Assembly: GCA_963377175.1 (NCBI GenBank)
Contig: CAUJNA010003795.1
Location: forward strand, 31,001 to 95,000
DNA length: 64,000 bases
From: Effrenium voratum
Taxonomy: Eukaryota > Sar > Dinophyceae > Suessiales > Symbiodiniaceae
Reading direction: 5' to 3'
Shown: positions 27,904 to 37,594 of the stretch, one piece after another
Layout: the number at the start of each line of letters is the position of its first letter
Position numbering within the stretch: position 1 is the stretch's first letter
Notes under the pieces: generated by a model
What the model saw: the letters and a program-made list of their open reading frames with translations, nothing else
Told to the model about the DNA's origin: nothing
Databases searched by the model: none
Position numbers and translations under genes: made by a program

Positions 27904-28071
27904 GCTGCCTTTGAGCTGGATTTTTGGCTGGAAAACAGTGTGAGCACCTGATGCCTTCAGGTTAAGGTTCATGCCAGGTTGCCTCATGAGCTGCATTCCA
28001 GAAGTTCACCAAGTGACCAGCAGGCCCAAGCAAGTTTAGAACCTTTTCTGCTAGGTAGTGTGCTTTCAGCC

Positions 28072-28455
28072 ATGTCAATGGATGAGATTCAGGAGACCCA
28101 GCTTCAGGCAGAGATTGGTCGAGCTCCTTCAGAAGAGTCTTCTGGCAAGAGGAGGAAGCTTGAGAACAAGGAAGTTGAGAATCAGGAGCAGGCCATCTTC
28201 AGCCATGCTGAGAGCTTTCAGATGACCATTGACAGCTACGCTGAGGAGAAGGTTCAGCAGGAGAAGGAGTTGAAGGAAGTTCAGCAAGCCACATTTCAGA
28301 AATTGAGTAGGACTCAAGCTACAATTGAGTTCTACAGTGGCTTGCTTAAGGCTTTCAATGCTCTTAAGGAAATTCCTTTTGAGCAAAGAGGCATGCACAT
28401 TGAGCAGGCTCGGCATGCCTTTTTCCTTGAGACTGTTGAGGAGCTTGAGGGCTGA
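28072..28455 (+). CDS. Coiled-coil hypothetical protein downstream of the protease
   Basis: 127 residues from the ATG at 28,072; the frame is open upstream to 27,979. An acidic, Gln/Glu-rich N-terminus with a KRRK basic patch precedes a long amphipathic helix (residues 50-127). It lies 170 bp after the protease stop in the same direction, and could be a final exon or a second protein of the same element. No family recognised. Confidence 0.45.
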   Translation: MSMDEIQETQLQAEIGRAPSEESSGKRRKLENKEVENQEQAIFSHAESFQMTIDSYAEEKVQQEKELKEVQQATFQKLSRTQATIEFYSGLLKAFNALKEIPFEQRGMHIEQARHAFFLETVEELEG

Positions 28456-28570
28456 AGGGGCCTTCAGACCTGCATTTTGGCATTGGCTTGAGACAAAAAT
28501 GAGCTGCTGCAGGGCTGAGTTCAGGAGCCACACGTGGTTGAGGCCAGTTTTTGATGGAGATTCAGGTGTG

Positions 28571-28804
28571 ATTGTTTGGGCATGTTTGTGAATTTGTTGG
28601 CATTTGGTATGGGGTCAACATGGATTTTGGGTGATTGTTTGGGGGGGGGATGGTTTTTTTTAAATTAAATTTGCTTTGGGGAGTTTTTTTTTTGATTTTT
28701 TCCCCCTGGCCAAAAAAACTTTCTATTATTCTGGTCCCCTTAAACAATGGGGGTGAACCAGAATAAGGAAAAAAACTTTCTATTATTCCGGTACCCTTTA
28801 ATAA
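28571..28804. repeat. Spacer with 31-bp direct repeat and hairpin
   Basis: No gene. Two copies of AAAAAACTTTCTATTATTC-x-GGT start near 28,714 and 28,771. Between them, TTATTCTGGT...ACCAGAATAA forms a 10-bp stem with CCCC/GGGG inside. The AAACAATGGGGG core resembles motifs near 16,520 and in the 333-bp repeat (CCCCTAAAACAATC). It marks the boundary between the TTCAG island and the LINE. Confidence 0.5.
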
Positions 28805-28819
28805 TCGAGTACAAACATT

Positions 28820-29965
28820 AACGCCCAGGCGGCCATCAAGAATTGGCCGCCAGAACCGAGAGGGAGCAGCCCTGGGCGATGCCGTTGCAGTTGGCCAAAG
28901 GAGTGGGGTGGATTGCCCCCCGCCAGGAAAGATAGCGCCGAAAGGCACAGTAGTTGGAGCGCCAGGCCTTGGCCACAGAGGAGCCGTAAGGATGGCAACC
29001 GTGTGGTCAGGGAGCAAGTGGTCGAAGCACTTGGAGCGGTCGATCTGGATGCCCGCGAAAACCTCATTGGTAGCTTTGGCCTCGTGAAGGTCAAGAGCAA
29101 GGTGGTGGGTAATATCGTCAACACGGCGACCACTGACCCCGCCACAAACCTCAGCAGGGAGAGCAAGGCGTTGCCAAGCACGGAACCTAGCCGAGGACCA
29201 AGCAAGGTAAGTGATGGGAAGGACAGCGATGAGGCGTTTGGAGAGAGGGCTGGGGCCCGCTCCTTTGTCCAGCACGGCAAGTCTGGCAGTGCCGAAGATG
29301 CGAGGCATGGTCCACAAACCCTCCTCAACCTTGTTGAAGAGGAAGGCGAGAACCTGCAGGACCCGAAGTGGTAGAGCCTGAAGCTCCCGGGTGGACCAAC
29401 CATCCAAGCCAGCAGAGGAGTCCACACTCCGAGCGCTGATGGAGCGAGCCAGGTCTTCCGGAGTAACGGCCGGGAAGGCAAGGGGCGTAGCCCGTTGCTC
29501 AAGCAAGTGCTGGATGGGCCGCATGAGTGGCTCGACAGGGATGCCATCAGCATGGACCGCGAAAACAGTGTTCCACTGCTGTGCAGCATGCGCAAGGGCA
29601 TCCGCAGGATGGTAAGCAGGCAGGCCCTCAGGACCAGCAAGAAGGTTGGGGGAAGACGTGGCGGCAGCCTTGGCAAGGTGTTGAAACACCGCCTTCCCCG
29701 AGCGCAGGGGCAGAGTGACGGAGACGCTCCTTCCACCTGCGGTAGGAGGCACGCTGCCGCTGGCGGGTGACTTCCTGGAGGCGGCGCTCAATTCTCTCGC
29801 AGAGATGTTGTGCAGTGCCACCAGGGGTGAGATCCTCAGTCTCCAAAGGAAATCGAAGGTCGCGCGCGAGCCGGCGGAACCGCCTGATGGTGGCGCACGT
29901 GACAGCAGCATCAGGCACAGTGGTAACCGGGAGGCGAGCCAAGCGGTAGAAGAGCTCCCGTGCAA
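28820..29965 (-). pseudogene. LINE reverse transcriptase, 3'-truncated
   Basis: A frame on the minus strand contains the LINE-type RT opening AGLDGWS (near 29,390), RLIAVLPITYLAWSSARFRAW-type fingers sequence, and motif A IQIDRSKCFDHL (near 29,045). Motif B (NGIAQGCSLSVL, 28,835-28,880) lies in another frame, so at least one frameshift separates A and B. Motif C (YxDD) is absent because the element ends at about 28.8 kb. The enzyme cannot be functional. Confidence 0.75.
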
Positions 29966-30345
29966 GAGACAGGAGACCGTGCGTGAAGGGTAATGGGATG
30001 CGAAGGCGGCAGGGCCGCTGCAGGAGAGCGCTTGGGCCGGATGGGAGGCAGGGATCCACGGGTGCGGATTCCCCTGCCGTCGGAAAACAGGGCCCAGGCC
30101 TGCTCCGAGTTGCTAGCCTCAGTGAGGTTGTGACTGTAAGTGTGCTGCCACAGATCCTCAGCACATTGCGACACCTGGGCCGGGGGAGCCAGGGCGGCCA
30201 AGTCCAGGCGAAGGACGCAAAGGCCACAGCACGAGGGGTCTCAGTAGGGGCAGAGAACGTGAGAGAGACAGAGGCATGCTGGTAACCACAGAGCGGAACA
30301 ACGCAGGCCTGCTCCAAGAGATGGAGCGCATGCTCGCTGAGAAAG
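29966..30345 (-). pseudogene. LINE: end of endonuclease and EN-RT linker
   Basis: On the minus strand just below the inserted element, a frame reads FLSEHALHLLEQ followed by HASVSLTF, the last strand and His motif expected at the end of an AP-type endonuclease. The linker region toward the RT follows with further frame changes. Its first codons match the last codons before the insertion, at the 11-bp target duplication, so this is the separated tail of the endonuclease at 31,395-32,070. Confidence 0.65.
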
Positions 30346-31394
30346 GTGGTTTTCTGTTTCGCGGAATTGTTTTCCAGTTGGTTGGTGTATTTTTTCCCAG
30401 TTTCTTTTTCTAGACGACTTCGGAAAGATTTTCAGGTTGGTTCCGAAGACAAGAATGATTGCCTCTTCGTTGGACAACGCATCCAGTGGAAGCAGGATAG
30501 CACATTCGGTTGGTACATTAGGCGGCAAATAATGGAAGCCTTTTGTTGTCTTACATCTTGTCTTTTGACATTCGTTCGGTACTATGGAAGCAAGCTGTTT
30601 CTTGTTGCTTGCGACTAGTGCTATTTCGTGGTCAATGCGGCCATGGATCTAGCTTTGCACGGTGCCAGCCTGTTTTTGTCCGCAATATGAGTTGGAATAT
30701 GGAAAGCGTAGTTTAGCTCTATTTCGGCCCCAAACAGTTGCTGCGCGAATGATCCGGGCTCTAAATCAGCGAGCAAGGTCTCAAAAGGAGGCGCCATGGC
30801 AGCGAGATGTCAGTTTTAGAGTGCGCGCGAGACTTGCTTGCTTGCTTGCTGGCTGGCTTGCTTTCTTGTTTGCTTGCTTGCTTGCTTGCTTAAAAAACAA
30901 TTGTTTGCTTGCATGCTTGCATGCTTGCTTGCTTGCTTGCTTGCTTGCTGGCTTGCTTCCTTGTTTGCTTCCTTGTTTGCTTGCTTGCTTGCATGCTTGC
31001 TTGCTTTGCTTGCTTGCTTGCCTGTTTGCATGCTTGCTTGCTTGCTTGCTGGCTGGCTTGCTTCCTTGTTTGTTTGCTTGCTTGCGTGCTTGCTTGCGCG
31101 CTTGCTTTGCTTGCTTGCTTGCCTGTTTGCATGCTTGCTTGCTTGCTTGCTGGCTGGCTTGCTTCTGCGTTTGCTTGCTTGCTTGCTTGCTTGCGTGCTT
31201 GGTTGCCAACTTGCTCCAAATGCTTGCTTGCTGGCTTGCTGGCTTGCTTGCTTGCTTGCTTCCTTGCTTTGCCTACTTGCTTGCTTGCTAGCAAGCCCTC
31301 GGTTACGGCTAGCCCCTTGCTTGCTTCCTGGCTGGTCTAACTAGAAAAAATACGCCGAAAAACCGGAAAACAATTCCCCTGAAAATAGGGGAAC
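30346..31394. mobile_element. Mutator-like non-autonomous element (1,049 bp)
   Basis: Flanked by a perfect 11-bp target duplication CGCTGAGAAAG (30,335-30,345 and 31,395-31,405). The ends are imperfect inverted repeats of about 50 bp: GGAATTGTTTTCC lies exactly 17 bp from each end, and GTATTTTTTC further in. Long duplications of 9-11 bp with long inverted repeats are typical of Mutator-like elements. It has no transposase; the inside is a microsatellite plus about 450 bp of unrecognised sequence. Removing it and one duplication rejoins the endonuclease frame exactly. Confidence 0.75.
30830..31300. repeat. GCTT tetranucleotide microsatellite
   Basis: Degenerate (GCTT)n with GCAT, GCTG and GCGT variants over nearly 500 bp. 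It produces long spurious Ala/Cys/Leu or Ala/Ser/Lys/Gln ORFs on both strands. It lies wholly inside the Mutator-like element. Confidence 0.95.
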
Positions 31395-32070
31395 CGCTGA
31401 GAAAGACCGTGTCAATAGCAGTGGTAGGGACTTCCGGGGTCCAGGTCTTGTCACGGCAAAATGTAGGGGCACGGACCTTGTCTGGGACCGTAGGAGCCAA
31501 GGGGTCAACCCAAGCCCCCGTGCTGCAAGCATCTGCAAGCGAGGCATAGGACAGAGGGTCCGCTTGGAAGTCGCCCGCAAACACAACAGGGAAGTCCTGA
31601 ACAAATTGGGCAGCGAAGTCCAGGATCCTGGCGAGCAGTTCATCGTTGTGCTGGTGGGTGGGCTCATCGGAGGAGGCCCCAGAAATTCCGTAGAAGTTGA
31701 TGAGGAGAAAGCGGAGTCTCCCAAAGACTGCCCAAGAGGCCTGGACACGGCCCGTAGCCAGCAAGGAGCCAAGGTGGCCAGAAACATCCATCGAGACATC
31801 AAAGCCGTAGACGACACACGCCTGAGAGAGGACGGCAAGGCCGCCCCACTCAACTCTTCTGACACCATTGATGTCAGTCGTGATGGGAAGGAGGGGGCCA
31901 GGGGTAAGCTGGCGGCCCGCCTCCTGGGCCCGAAAGCGAGCCGTGCGAATGTTATCCGCCGAAAGGCGGGCCTCCTGCAATAGAAGGACCTCAGCGGAGC
32001 AGTCAAGCAAGTCCGGGTGTGCCAAGAAGGAGCCGACATTGTGCGAATGAAAAGTGAGAGGCCCTTCGCC
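31395..32070 (-). pseudogene. LINE AP-type endonuclease domain
   Basis: On the minus strand, an endonuclease/exonuclease/phosphatase fold: HSHNVGSF opening, VLLLQEARL (catalytic Glu), INFYGIS, VVFAGDFQADP (Asp-x-Asn-type motif with Gln in place of Asn) and TAIDTVFLS near the end. It would nick target DNA for reverse transcription. The final His motif is displaced to the other side of the Mutator-like insert. The QADP variant and the upstream frameshift suggest decay. Confidence 0.75.
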
Positions 32071-34410
32071 AGGAAAGCCAAGGGTAGCGTCGAAACAAAA
32101 CTGGGTAAATAGGGCGGGAGCCGCCCAGCTGAACAAAGAGCGAGACGTAAGATAGCTATCACAGCGCAAAGAGGCAAGACGGACAGAGCGGCCCCACCGC
32201 ACGTGCCCACAAGCATTCACAGAGCTGCGCCACAGCAGAAAAAGACAAAGGGGAGCAAGACCACAAGGCCCCGTATCTATGGCAAAAGCCATGGGGCATA
32301 AGGGCAAAGAGGGGCCCCAAAGCAAGGGCAGCCTAGGCGCCCAGTCGGGCAGCCTTAAAAGCAGGGGCCGGCTCAGGGGAGCAGGAGCGGCCGGGCTTGG
32401 AGACTGCCCCAAGGATGCGCGAGAGCTGCGCAGAGACCTGAGAGAACTGTGTCTCGACCTTGTCGGCGAGGGAGTCCTGCTTGGCTTCAAGTCCTCCAAG
32501 GCGCGCAAGGGCATCAACGCGAGCCTGGATAGGCCCTGCAGACTGAGTCCTGACCAAAAGCAAGAAGATGCAATTCCTCCGAAAAGAGCGGAGGGGAATG
32601 CAAGGGACACCAACAGCCTTGAGGACAGCCTCAGAAATGGCCCCGGGTGTGGCCCCAAAGGGCAAGCCCTCAGCAAGATAGTTGACTCTGGGGACGAGAG
32701 CTCGGTTGGCCTCACAGAAACGGGGATCGTCCTGCAAGAGAGCCCGGCGGGCAACCGCAAGGTGAGCATTGAGAATGCGCACGACAAGGCCACGCTTCAG
32801 AGGGGCAAGACCAGCGAAGCTTTCAAGGGCGCGGGTGACCGCTAGTCAAGAGCGAGAACCTTCGAGAGTGAGAGGCCAAAACCTGTGCACTATGGAATGA
32901 TCAAGGGGGTCGCTGCCTCACGCCAAGAAGTCCCGAATGAAGTGGGAACTGATGCGGGAGAGCCTCAAACACGCGAGGCGAAGTCGAAGCGGGACTTTCA
33001 GGGTGATCTGAAACACGCGGCCGAGGCCGTGAGGTGAGCCCTGCAGGATTCTGAGGGCATAGCAGGACTGCAGGGCGCCTTCAGGGAGGAAGCCTTCAAG
33101 CACACCACGGAGGTCCGACAGGGAGCGACCCAAGTAGGCTGGGAAGTCAGTAGCAAGGTTCTCGAAGACCTCAACGACAAGCTCAACAAAGTCATCAGTG
33201 TCAATAATGACAGCATCGGCAGTGACGGGCCGGTAGACAATACCGGGGACAAGATGGACAAGGATGACCTGACGCTTGTAGGTGGTCTCGGCCTGCACAT
33301 CAAGAACGCTGATCTGCATGGGCCCTTCAACAGCCAGGTGGGAGGGTAGCGAAGGCAGGGTGGTCCTGGAGTTGCCCGACAATGAGGGCAGTGGGGCCGA
33401 CAACCTGCAAACGGAGGCTCTCAGCAAGAGCACTGACAGGACAGAAGGCAAGGCCAGACACCAGCGGACCGAGTCCAAAGCAGGGACTTCGTCATCCCCA
33501 ACAAGTCCAAAGGCATGGGAGGGTGGGAGCAAAAGGTCCTCCCACTTAGCATGGGGTCGGGGTTCCTGCCGAGTGGAGAACCGCATAGGGCCAGGTAGGC
33601 CCGGGAAAGAGGCCCACGGGTCGCATCGGGTGAGAGCCTCCGGGACCATCTCCTCATCCTGCAAAGGTGGCTCTGAGAGAGCGGGAGAGCGTGAGCCAGC
33701 TCCTCCTCCAGGCAGGGGAAAGAGGCGCAAGGTGACATGCGCATCTTGCCAGCGGCTGACAGGGTCTGTGTCAGGGACACCTTGCCCCTGGATGTAGGTC
33801 GCACATGTGTGAGAAGGCGGTTGAGTGTCCAAATGACTTGCCGGAGAGTGACGTGTTGTGGGACACTCCTGGAGTGCTCCCTCCGCAAGGGATCATGGAA
33901 GTGGAGTGACAGTGGCCTGGAAAGGGACATCGGAACCGGAGCAGGTTGTGGCTCCGACTCCTCAGGCTCCTGGGCAGGAACGACAGTACCAGTAAGGTCA
34001 TGAGCCGGCTCACGAAGATCCCACACTCTGGCAAAAGAGGAGAGAGCAACATGTGGGAAGACCACGGGTGGCACGCGAGCAGTGAAGAGGACCAGATCAA
34101 CAGTGGCACCGACAGGGTAGGTATCCTCAACCCGAAACCCGCCCGGAGAGTAGATTGCCGTGCGGGCAACACCCAAGCTATAAGCGAAATAGAGGAGGGG
34201 ATAAGCCTCCCGCGCGACCTGTGGGTGAAGGGCAAAGTCCAGCAGGGGGCCCAGAGGGCCAATGTAGTACCAACCTCTGGCCCATTGGGCTGGTGAGAGG
34301 AAAGCAGGTCGCTCATCAAGGTAAGTGAGCTGGGCAAACAGACCCCGGTCGGCAAGCGTGTCCGCAGCCAGCAAATGCTGCTGACTGTACCTGGCGCAGA
34401 GCGCGCGCAA
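32071..34410 (-). pseudogene. LINE central region, unknown function
   Basis: Long minus-strand frames (32,333-32,782; 32,918-33,832; 33,421-34,410) read like protein, with segments such as QVILVHLVPGIVYRPV and ARGWYYIGPLGPLLDF. They switch frame several times and join the DNMT-like part to the endonuclease part. No zinc knuckle or other gag-like motif was found. They are treated as one decayed polyprotein region; the plus-strand ORFs over it are shadows. Confidence 0.5.
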
Positions 34411-34459
34411 GGGGGCATCAGGAGAAGGGATGCGGCTCAGAAGAACATCACGTGAGCTC

Positions 34460-35620
34460 TCAAGTCCTGCCCCAGCAAGGTAGGCTGGATTGGTGTAGTT
34501 GGCAGGGTAGCGGCGTCCAAGAGCCCACCCTCACTACTCCATCATTCTGGCCTTCATCCGGTGGGCCGGGTTCACTGTGCATACCACCCTGCTCACTCGG
34601 CGCAGATTGCCGCCCTCCCAGCCTGTTGGCCTCTTCCAGGATCCTTCTCCGGTCCCTTGGACTCATGAGTCCTTCCAGGTTCAGGAAGCCCCTGAAATGG
34701 ACTGGAAGAGCATCCACGCACTCCATCAAAAGTGCCAGAGGGGCAGCACGCCGAGCCCACAACATGGTCTCCAGGAAGCAAACGCCAGCAGGATCTTCCA
34801 GGCCGTCCCGAGAGGAGGCCCGCGACCAAGGAGGGCAGGGAGGAGAAGCCGTGGCAACATGGCAGCCAGTCCAAGGGATGGCATGGAGAAGGGAGGTGTC
34901 GCCAACGTCGGCCAGGACAGCGGTGGCCGCCTGGGCTGAAACCATGATTGGGGAGTTGTCCACCAGGACCTCATGGGCAACCTCAAGTCCAAGGGACCTG
35001 CAAACGCATTCAAGGGCCTGGCCCCAACCATGAAAAGCACCAGCAAACAAGTGGGTGACCGAGAGCGGCTCAGCCGGAAGGGGGCTCCCGATCCTCCATA
35101 CGATCGTATCCTCATCAATCAGCGCCACACGGGGAAGAGTGCCAGGTTGCAAGGAGACCCCAAAGGCTCGCAAGTGCTGATCACCTGGCTGCAACAAGGC
35201 CTGAAAGAAGTTCGGAGCCCGGAGCTCAAACGTAAAGAGCAGGCGCCGAGCACGCGGGGTAGCATGCAAGTCAGGCGGAAGGCCAGGAGAGAAGAGGGAG
35301 CACTCCCAGGTGGAGTCACCGGTTTCGGCATCCACCCGGAACTGAAGCAAGGCTTGCCCATGCCACATGAGAGGATCGGCACCCTGGAAGAAAGTGCCTG
35401 CTCGATTAAGCCATCGATGGAGCCAAGAGCGCGGTCCGACAAGGAGCCCAAGGCACGCAGAACCAAGGGGTCACGCGTCAACATGGCGGAGAGCCACAGC
35501 CACAACACAGGGACCCGAGCACGCGCAAGAGCCAAGAAGGCACAGGGCAGGGGCAGCGTGGGGTGGCGGCCACAAGAGCAAAGGCGGGGCGGCGGAGATG
35601 GGTATCCACCTTAGTAGACG
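34460..35620 (-). pseudogene. DNMT-like (C5-methyltransferase) domain of the LINE
   Basis: In the 302-codon frame that starts at 35,368, residues 106-116 (HLFAGAFHGWG) match motif I, residues 176-182 (PPCPPWS) motif IV with catalytic Cys178, and residues 215-218 (MECV) the motif VI ENV-like position. Coding character continues upstream in another frame to about 35,620. Later motifs (QxRxR, motif X) were not found in this frame. The domain could once have methylated cytosine, as shown for other dinoflagellate retrotransposon DNMTs; here it is frameshifted. Confidence 0.7.
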
Positions 35621-35699
35621 CGTGACGCTCCAGGGAGGAGTCGCCACGCCCCGGGTGCCCAGAACCCTGAGGCGAAAGACCTTGGAGCCAGACGCCTAA

Positions 35700-35785
35700 A
35701 AGGGGACCCTTTTTTGGGAAGACCATTTTTAGTGGGGCAGCCACCCAAAAAAGGACGGAAAAATAATTGGTGCCACTGAACAACT
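35700..35785. repeat. MITE family E, left-truncated copy
   Basis: GGGGCAGCCACC, AATTGGTGCCACTGAACAAC and an A-rich centre match the complete copy at 42,770-42,879. The left inverted repeat is missing where the LINE begins, so the LINE junction cut this element. Confidence 0.65.
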
Positions 35786-36024
35786 GCGAAAACTATAGCC
35801 TCCACAAATGTGACCCACCGGGACCTCCGAAACACGGATTTTGCGCATTGCCTGACTACAAAGGCACCTGAATGGACTCGCTCGGTGGCAGTCAATTTTC
35901 ACTGGTTTCAAACATCACTATTTTGGCCCAAAGGTTTTTTTTGTTGGAGGTGTCAATTTTCTTGTGGGCTTGGTAAAGAGGCAAACCAAGGGACACCTTC
36001 AAAAGGAACCCAACCATTTTGGGC

Positions 36025-36163
36025 CTAGGTCCTCCAGTAGAGAGGTTAGAATAAGGGCACGCTTTGCTTTTCTTCTTCTTTTCTTCTGGAGTCTATTTTA
36101 GCAGGGGAACCGAATCTCCCGCAAAAAAGAGGTGCTTTCAGGGCACCTAGCTGGGGGACCTAG
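36025..36163. mobile_element. MITE family A, copy 1 (139 bp)
   Basis: Starts CTAGGTCCTCCAG and ends CTGGGGGACCTAG, an inverted repeat with GGGCACC/GGTGCCC-like inner arms. Internal landmarks shared with six other copies are GTAGAGAGGTTAGAATAAGG and TCTATTTTAGCAGGGGAACC. No coding capacity. Confidence 0.75.
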
Positions 36164-37477
36164 TTGGGCGGACCACTACTTTGACATGACATGAGTTCGC
36201 GAACTCCCCGTTCCGCCCTCCTTCCATGTTCTTAAGTCCCCTGGAAAAACATATTTCCAGTGGTGATAGATTCAGGTCAAAAAAACAACAACAACAACAT
36301 ATTCTTGAGCAAATGGAAGTCTCTGAGTCATCCGGCCATCGGTCCAGAGACTCCCTCGACTCGCTCGGTCGCGGCTACCGCCTTTAGAAACTGCTGCGGG
36401 ATCTTCCGACTCAGAGCGGCTCGATGTCTTGGTTGACGTTGAAAGGGGAGCAAACATGTAAATTTTAGCAGCTACGTGGGGATTTCCAACTAAAAAACAA
36501 TAAGCAAACATGTAAAATGCTTCCCAACAACAACCATAATGGTGCGGAAGTAGCGGAAACCCGTTCTGAACCCGAAAGCCCGACAAACGACGGGGGCTCA
36601 AAATCATCCTGTACTATAATCATAAATAATAATAAATACAACATCTAACCCAAGTTCCCACAAAATGTTGAACCCGCCCGCTGCAAAATGCTCATTTCGA
36701 TGACATTTGTTGGGCAGTAAGGATTCCCGAAAAGCATGGGCAGAGTGCACGTGGAAGCACACCCATTACAAGAAGCACGTGGGCATGTTCAAGCATGCAA
36801 CATGTGCCATGTGTGAGGAAACAGTGGAATGAGTCCTAGACAAAGCTTGTTTGTCCAAGGGGGAAGGTGGGTGTTCCTCAAACTGGTCAGAGAAAACACC
36901 AAACTTGATAGTTTACTCCAGGATTGCCTTGACCCAAGCTCCAAAAAGGAGGACCAGCCATGCGTCCACTATCAACCTATTGGCATCGGTCAGTATGCGA
37001 GAGTGAAGCCAGAAGCACCAAAGCAGGCAGCAGTGGAAGCCAGTCTGATTCTTTGACGCAAAGAACTTGCCAGTTCTCAGTCCCAAGCTCAAAATCACTC
37101 TGACGAAGATGAAACTCAACTCAAAGTCTGAGGTCTCAAAGATTTCACGTCAAGCCCAAATCCTGCCTGGCTCAAAGGACTCGGACAAAAAGATGAACAG
37201 GCTTCTCATTCTTATCTTCTTATCCTGTAGCTCAAAAACGTTGGCATAACGACTCGGCATCGCGAGGTTGGGAAAGCCAACAAGTTGAGTCTGCAAGCCG
37301 AATCACTTGAGCAATCAGAGGTACAGGCTACAATGGCGGATATCCGCACCTCTGCAAGTGGCGCAACTTTTAAGCCGCTCCAGCACGCATGTGCCTTTTT
37401 GGCCAGAAGCGGAAGCCCCTGCTTGGGGTCTCAAAATCTTTGGCAATCTGCATCTTGCCCTTCCGGAGAAGAACAAC
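36164..37477. other. No gene; repeat-bearing intergenic DNA
   Basis: No supported gene. The stretch at about 36,400-36,540 (GACGTTG, TTTTAGCAG, CCCAACAACAACCAT) is related to 43,095-43,230, so it is a further dispersed repeat of about 130 bp that follows a family A copy in both places. Confidence 0.45.
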
Positions 37478-37594
37478 ACATGGCCATGGGTCAAAAATGC
37501 GTACCCAAAATGGCTTGCCCTGATAAATGGAACCAAAGACTAAACCCTGCGGTCCATATCCTGGTGGGTTTACTTTTTCCCATACCCACATTGG
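37478..37594. mobile_element. MITE family B, copy 1 (diverged)
   Basis: ATGGCCATGGGTCAAAAA...TTTTTCCCATACCCACATT with internal GGAACCAAAGACTAAACC. This is the most diverged of five copies that share GGCTCAAAA...TTTTGAGCC ends. Confidence 0.5.

Larger units (their letters stand above)
17041..28570 (+). mobile_element. TTCAG-saturated island, probable large transposable element
   Basis: In this block the pentamer TTCAG is greatly over-represented on the + strand. By hand, 17,041-18,420 has about 26 TTCAG but only 2 CTGAA. The motif occurs in intergenic sequence, in exon-like fragments, and inside the large ORF in all three frames. Enrichment starts right after the minisatellite and stops at about 28,570, so the block has sharp edges. 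It contains a Ulp1-type protease gene, which is often carried by DNA transposons. Terminal repeats were not found. Confidence 0.45.
28805..35700 (-). mobile_element. Decayed LINE with DNMT-like, endonuclease and RT domains
   Basis: Reading the minus strand from 35.7 kb down, the order is a C5-methyltransferase-like domain, a long unrecognised region, an AP-type endonuclease, and a reverse transcriptase. All are in one direction but broken by several frameshifts and one inserted element. DNMT domains fused into retrotransposons are known from dinoflagellates. The RT ends after motif B, so the 3' end of the element is missing; this is unlike the usual 5' truncation and implies a later deletion or rearrangement at about 28.8 kb. 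The other end abuts a truncated MITE at 35,700. Confidence 0.75.

Noticed and set aside
30662..31344. Long Ala/Cys/Leu and Ala/Ser/Lys/Gln ORFs
   Set aside because: Translation of the GCTT microsatellite inside the Mutator-like element.
28913..35614. Many plus-strand ORFs over the LINE
   Set aside because: Shadows of the GC-rich minus-strand coding sequence; only the minus strand shows DNMT, endonuclease and RT motifs.
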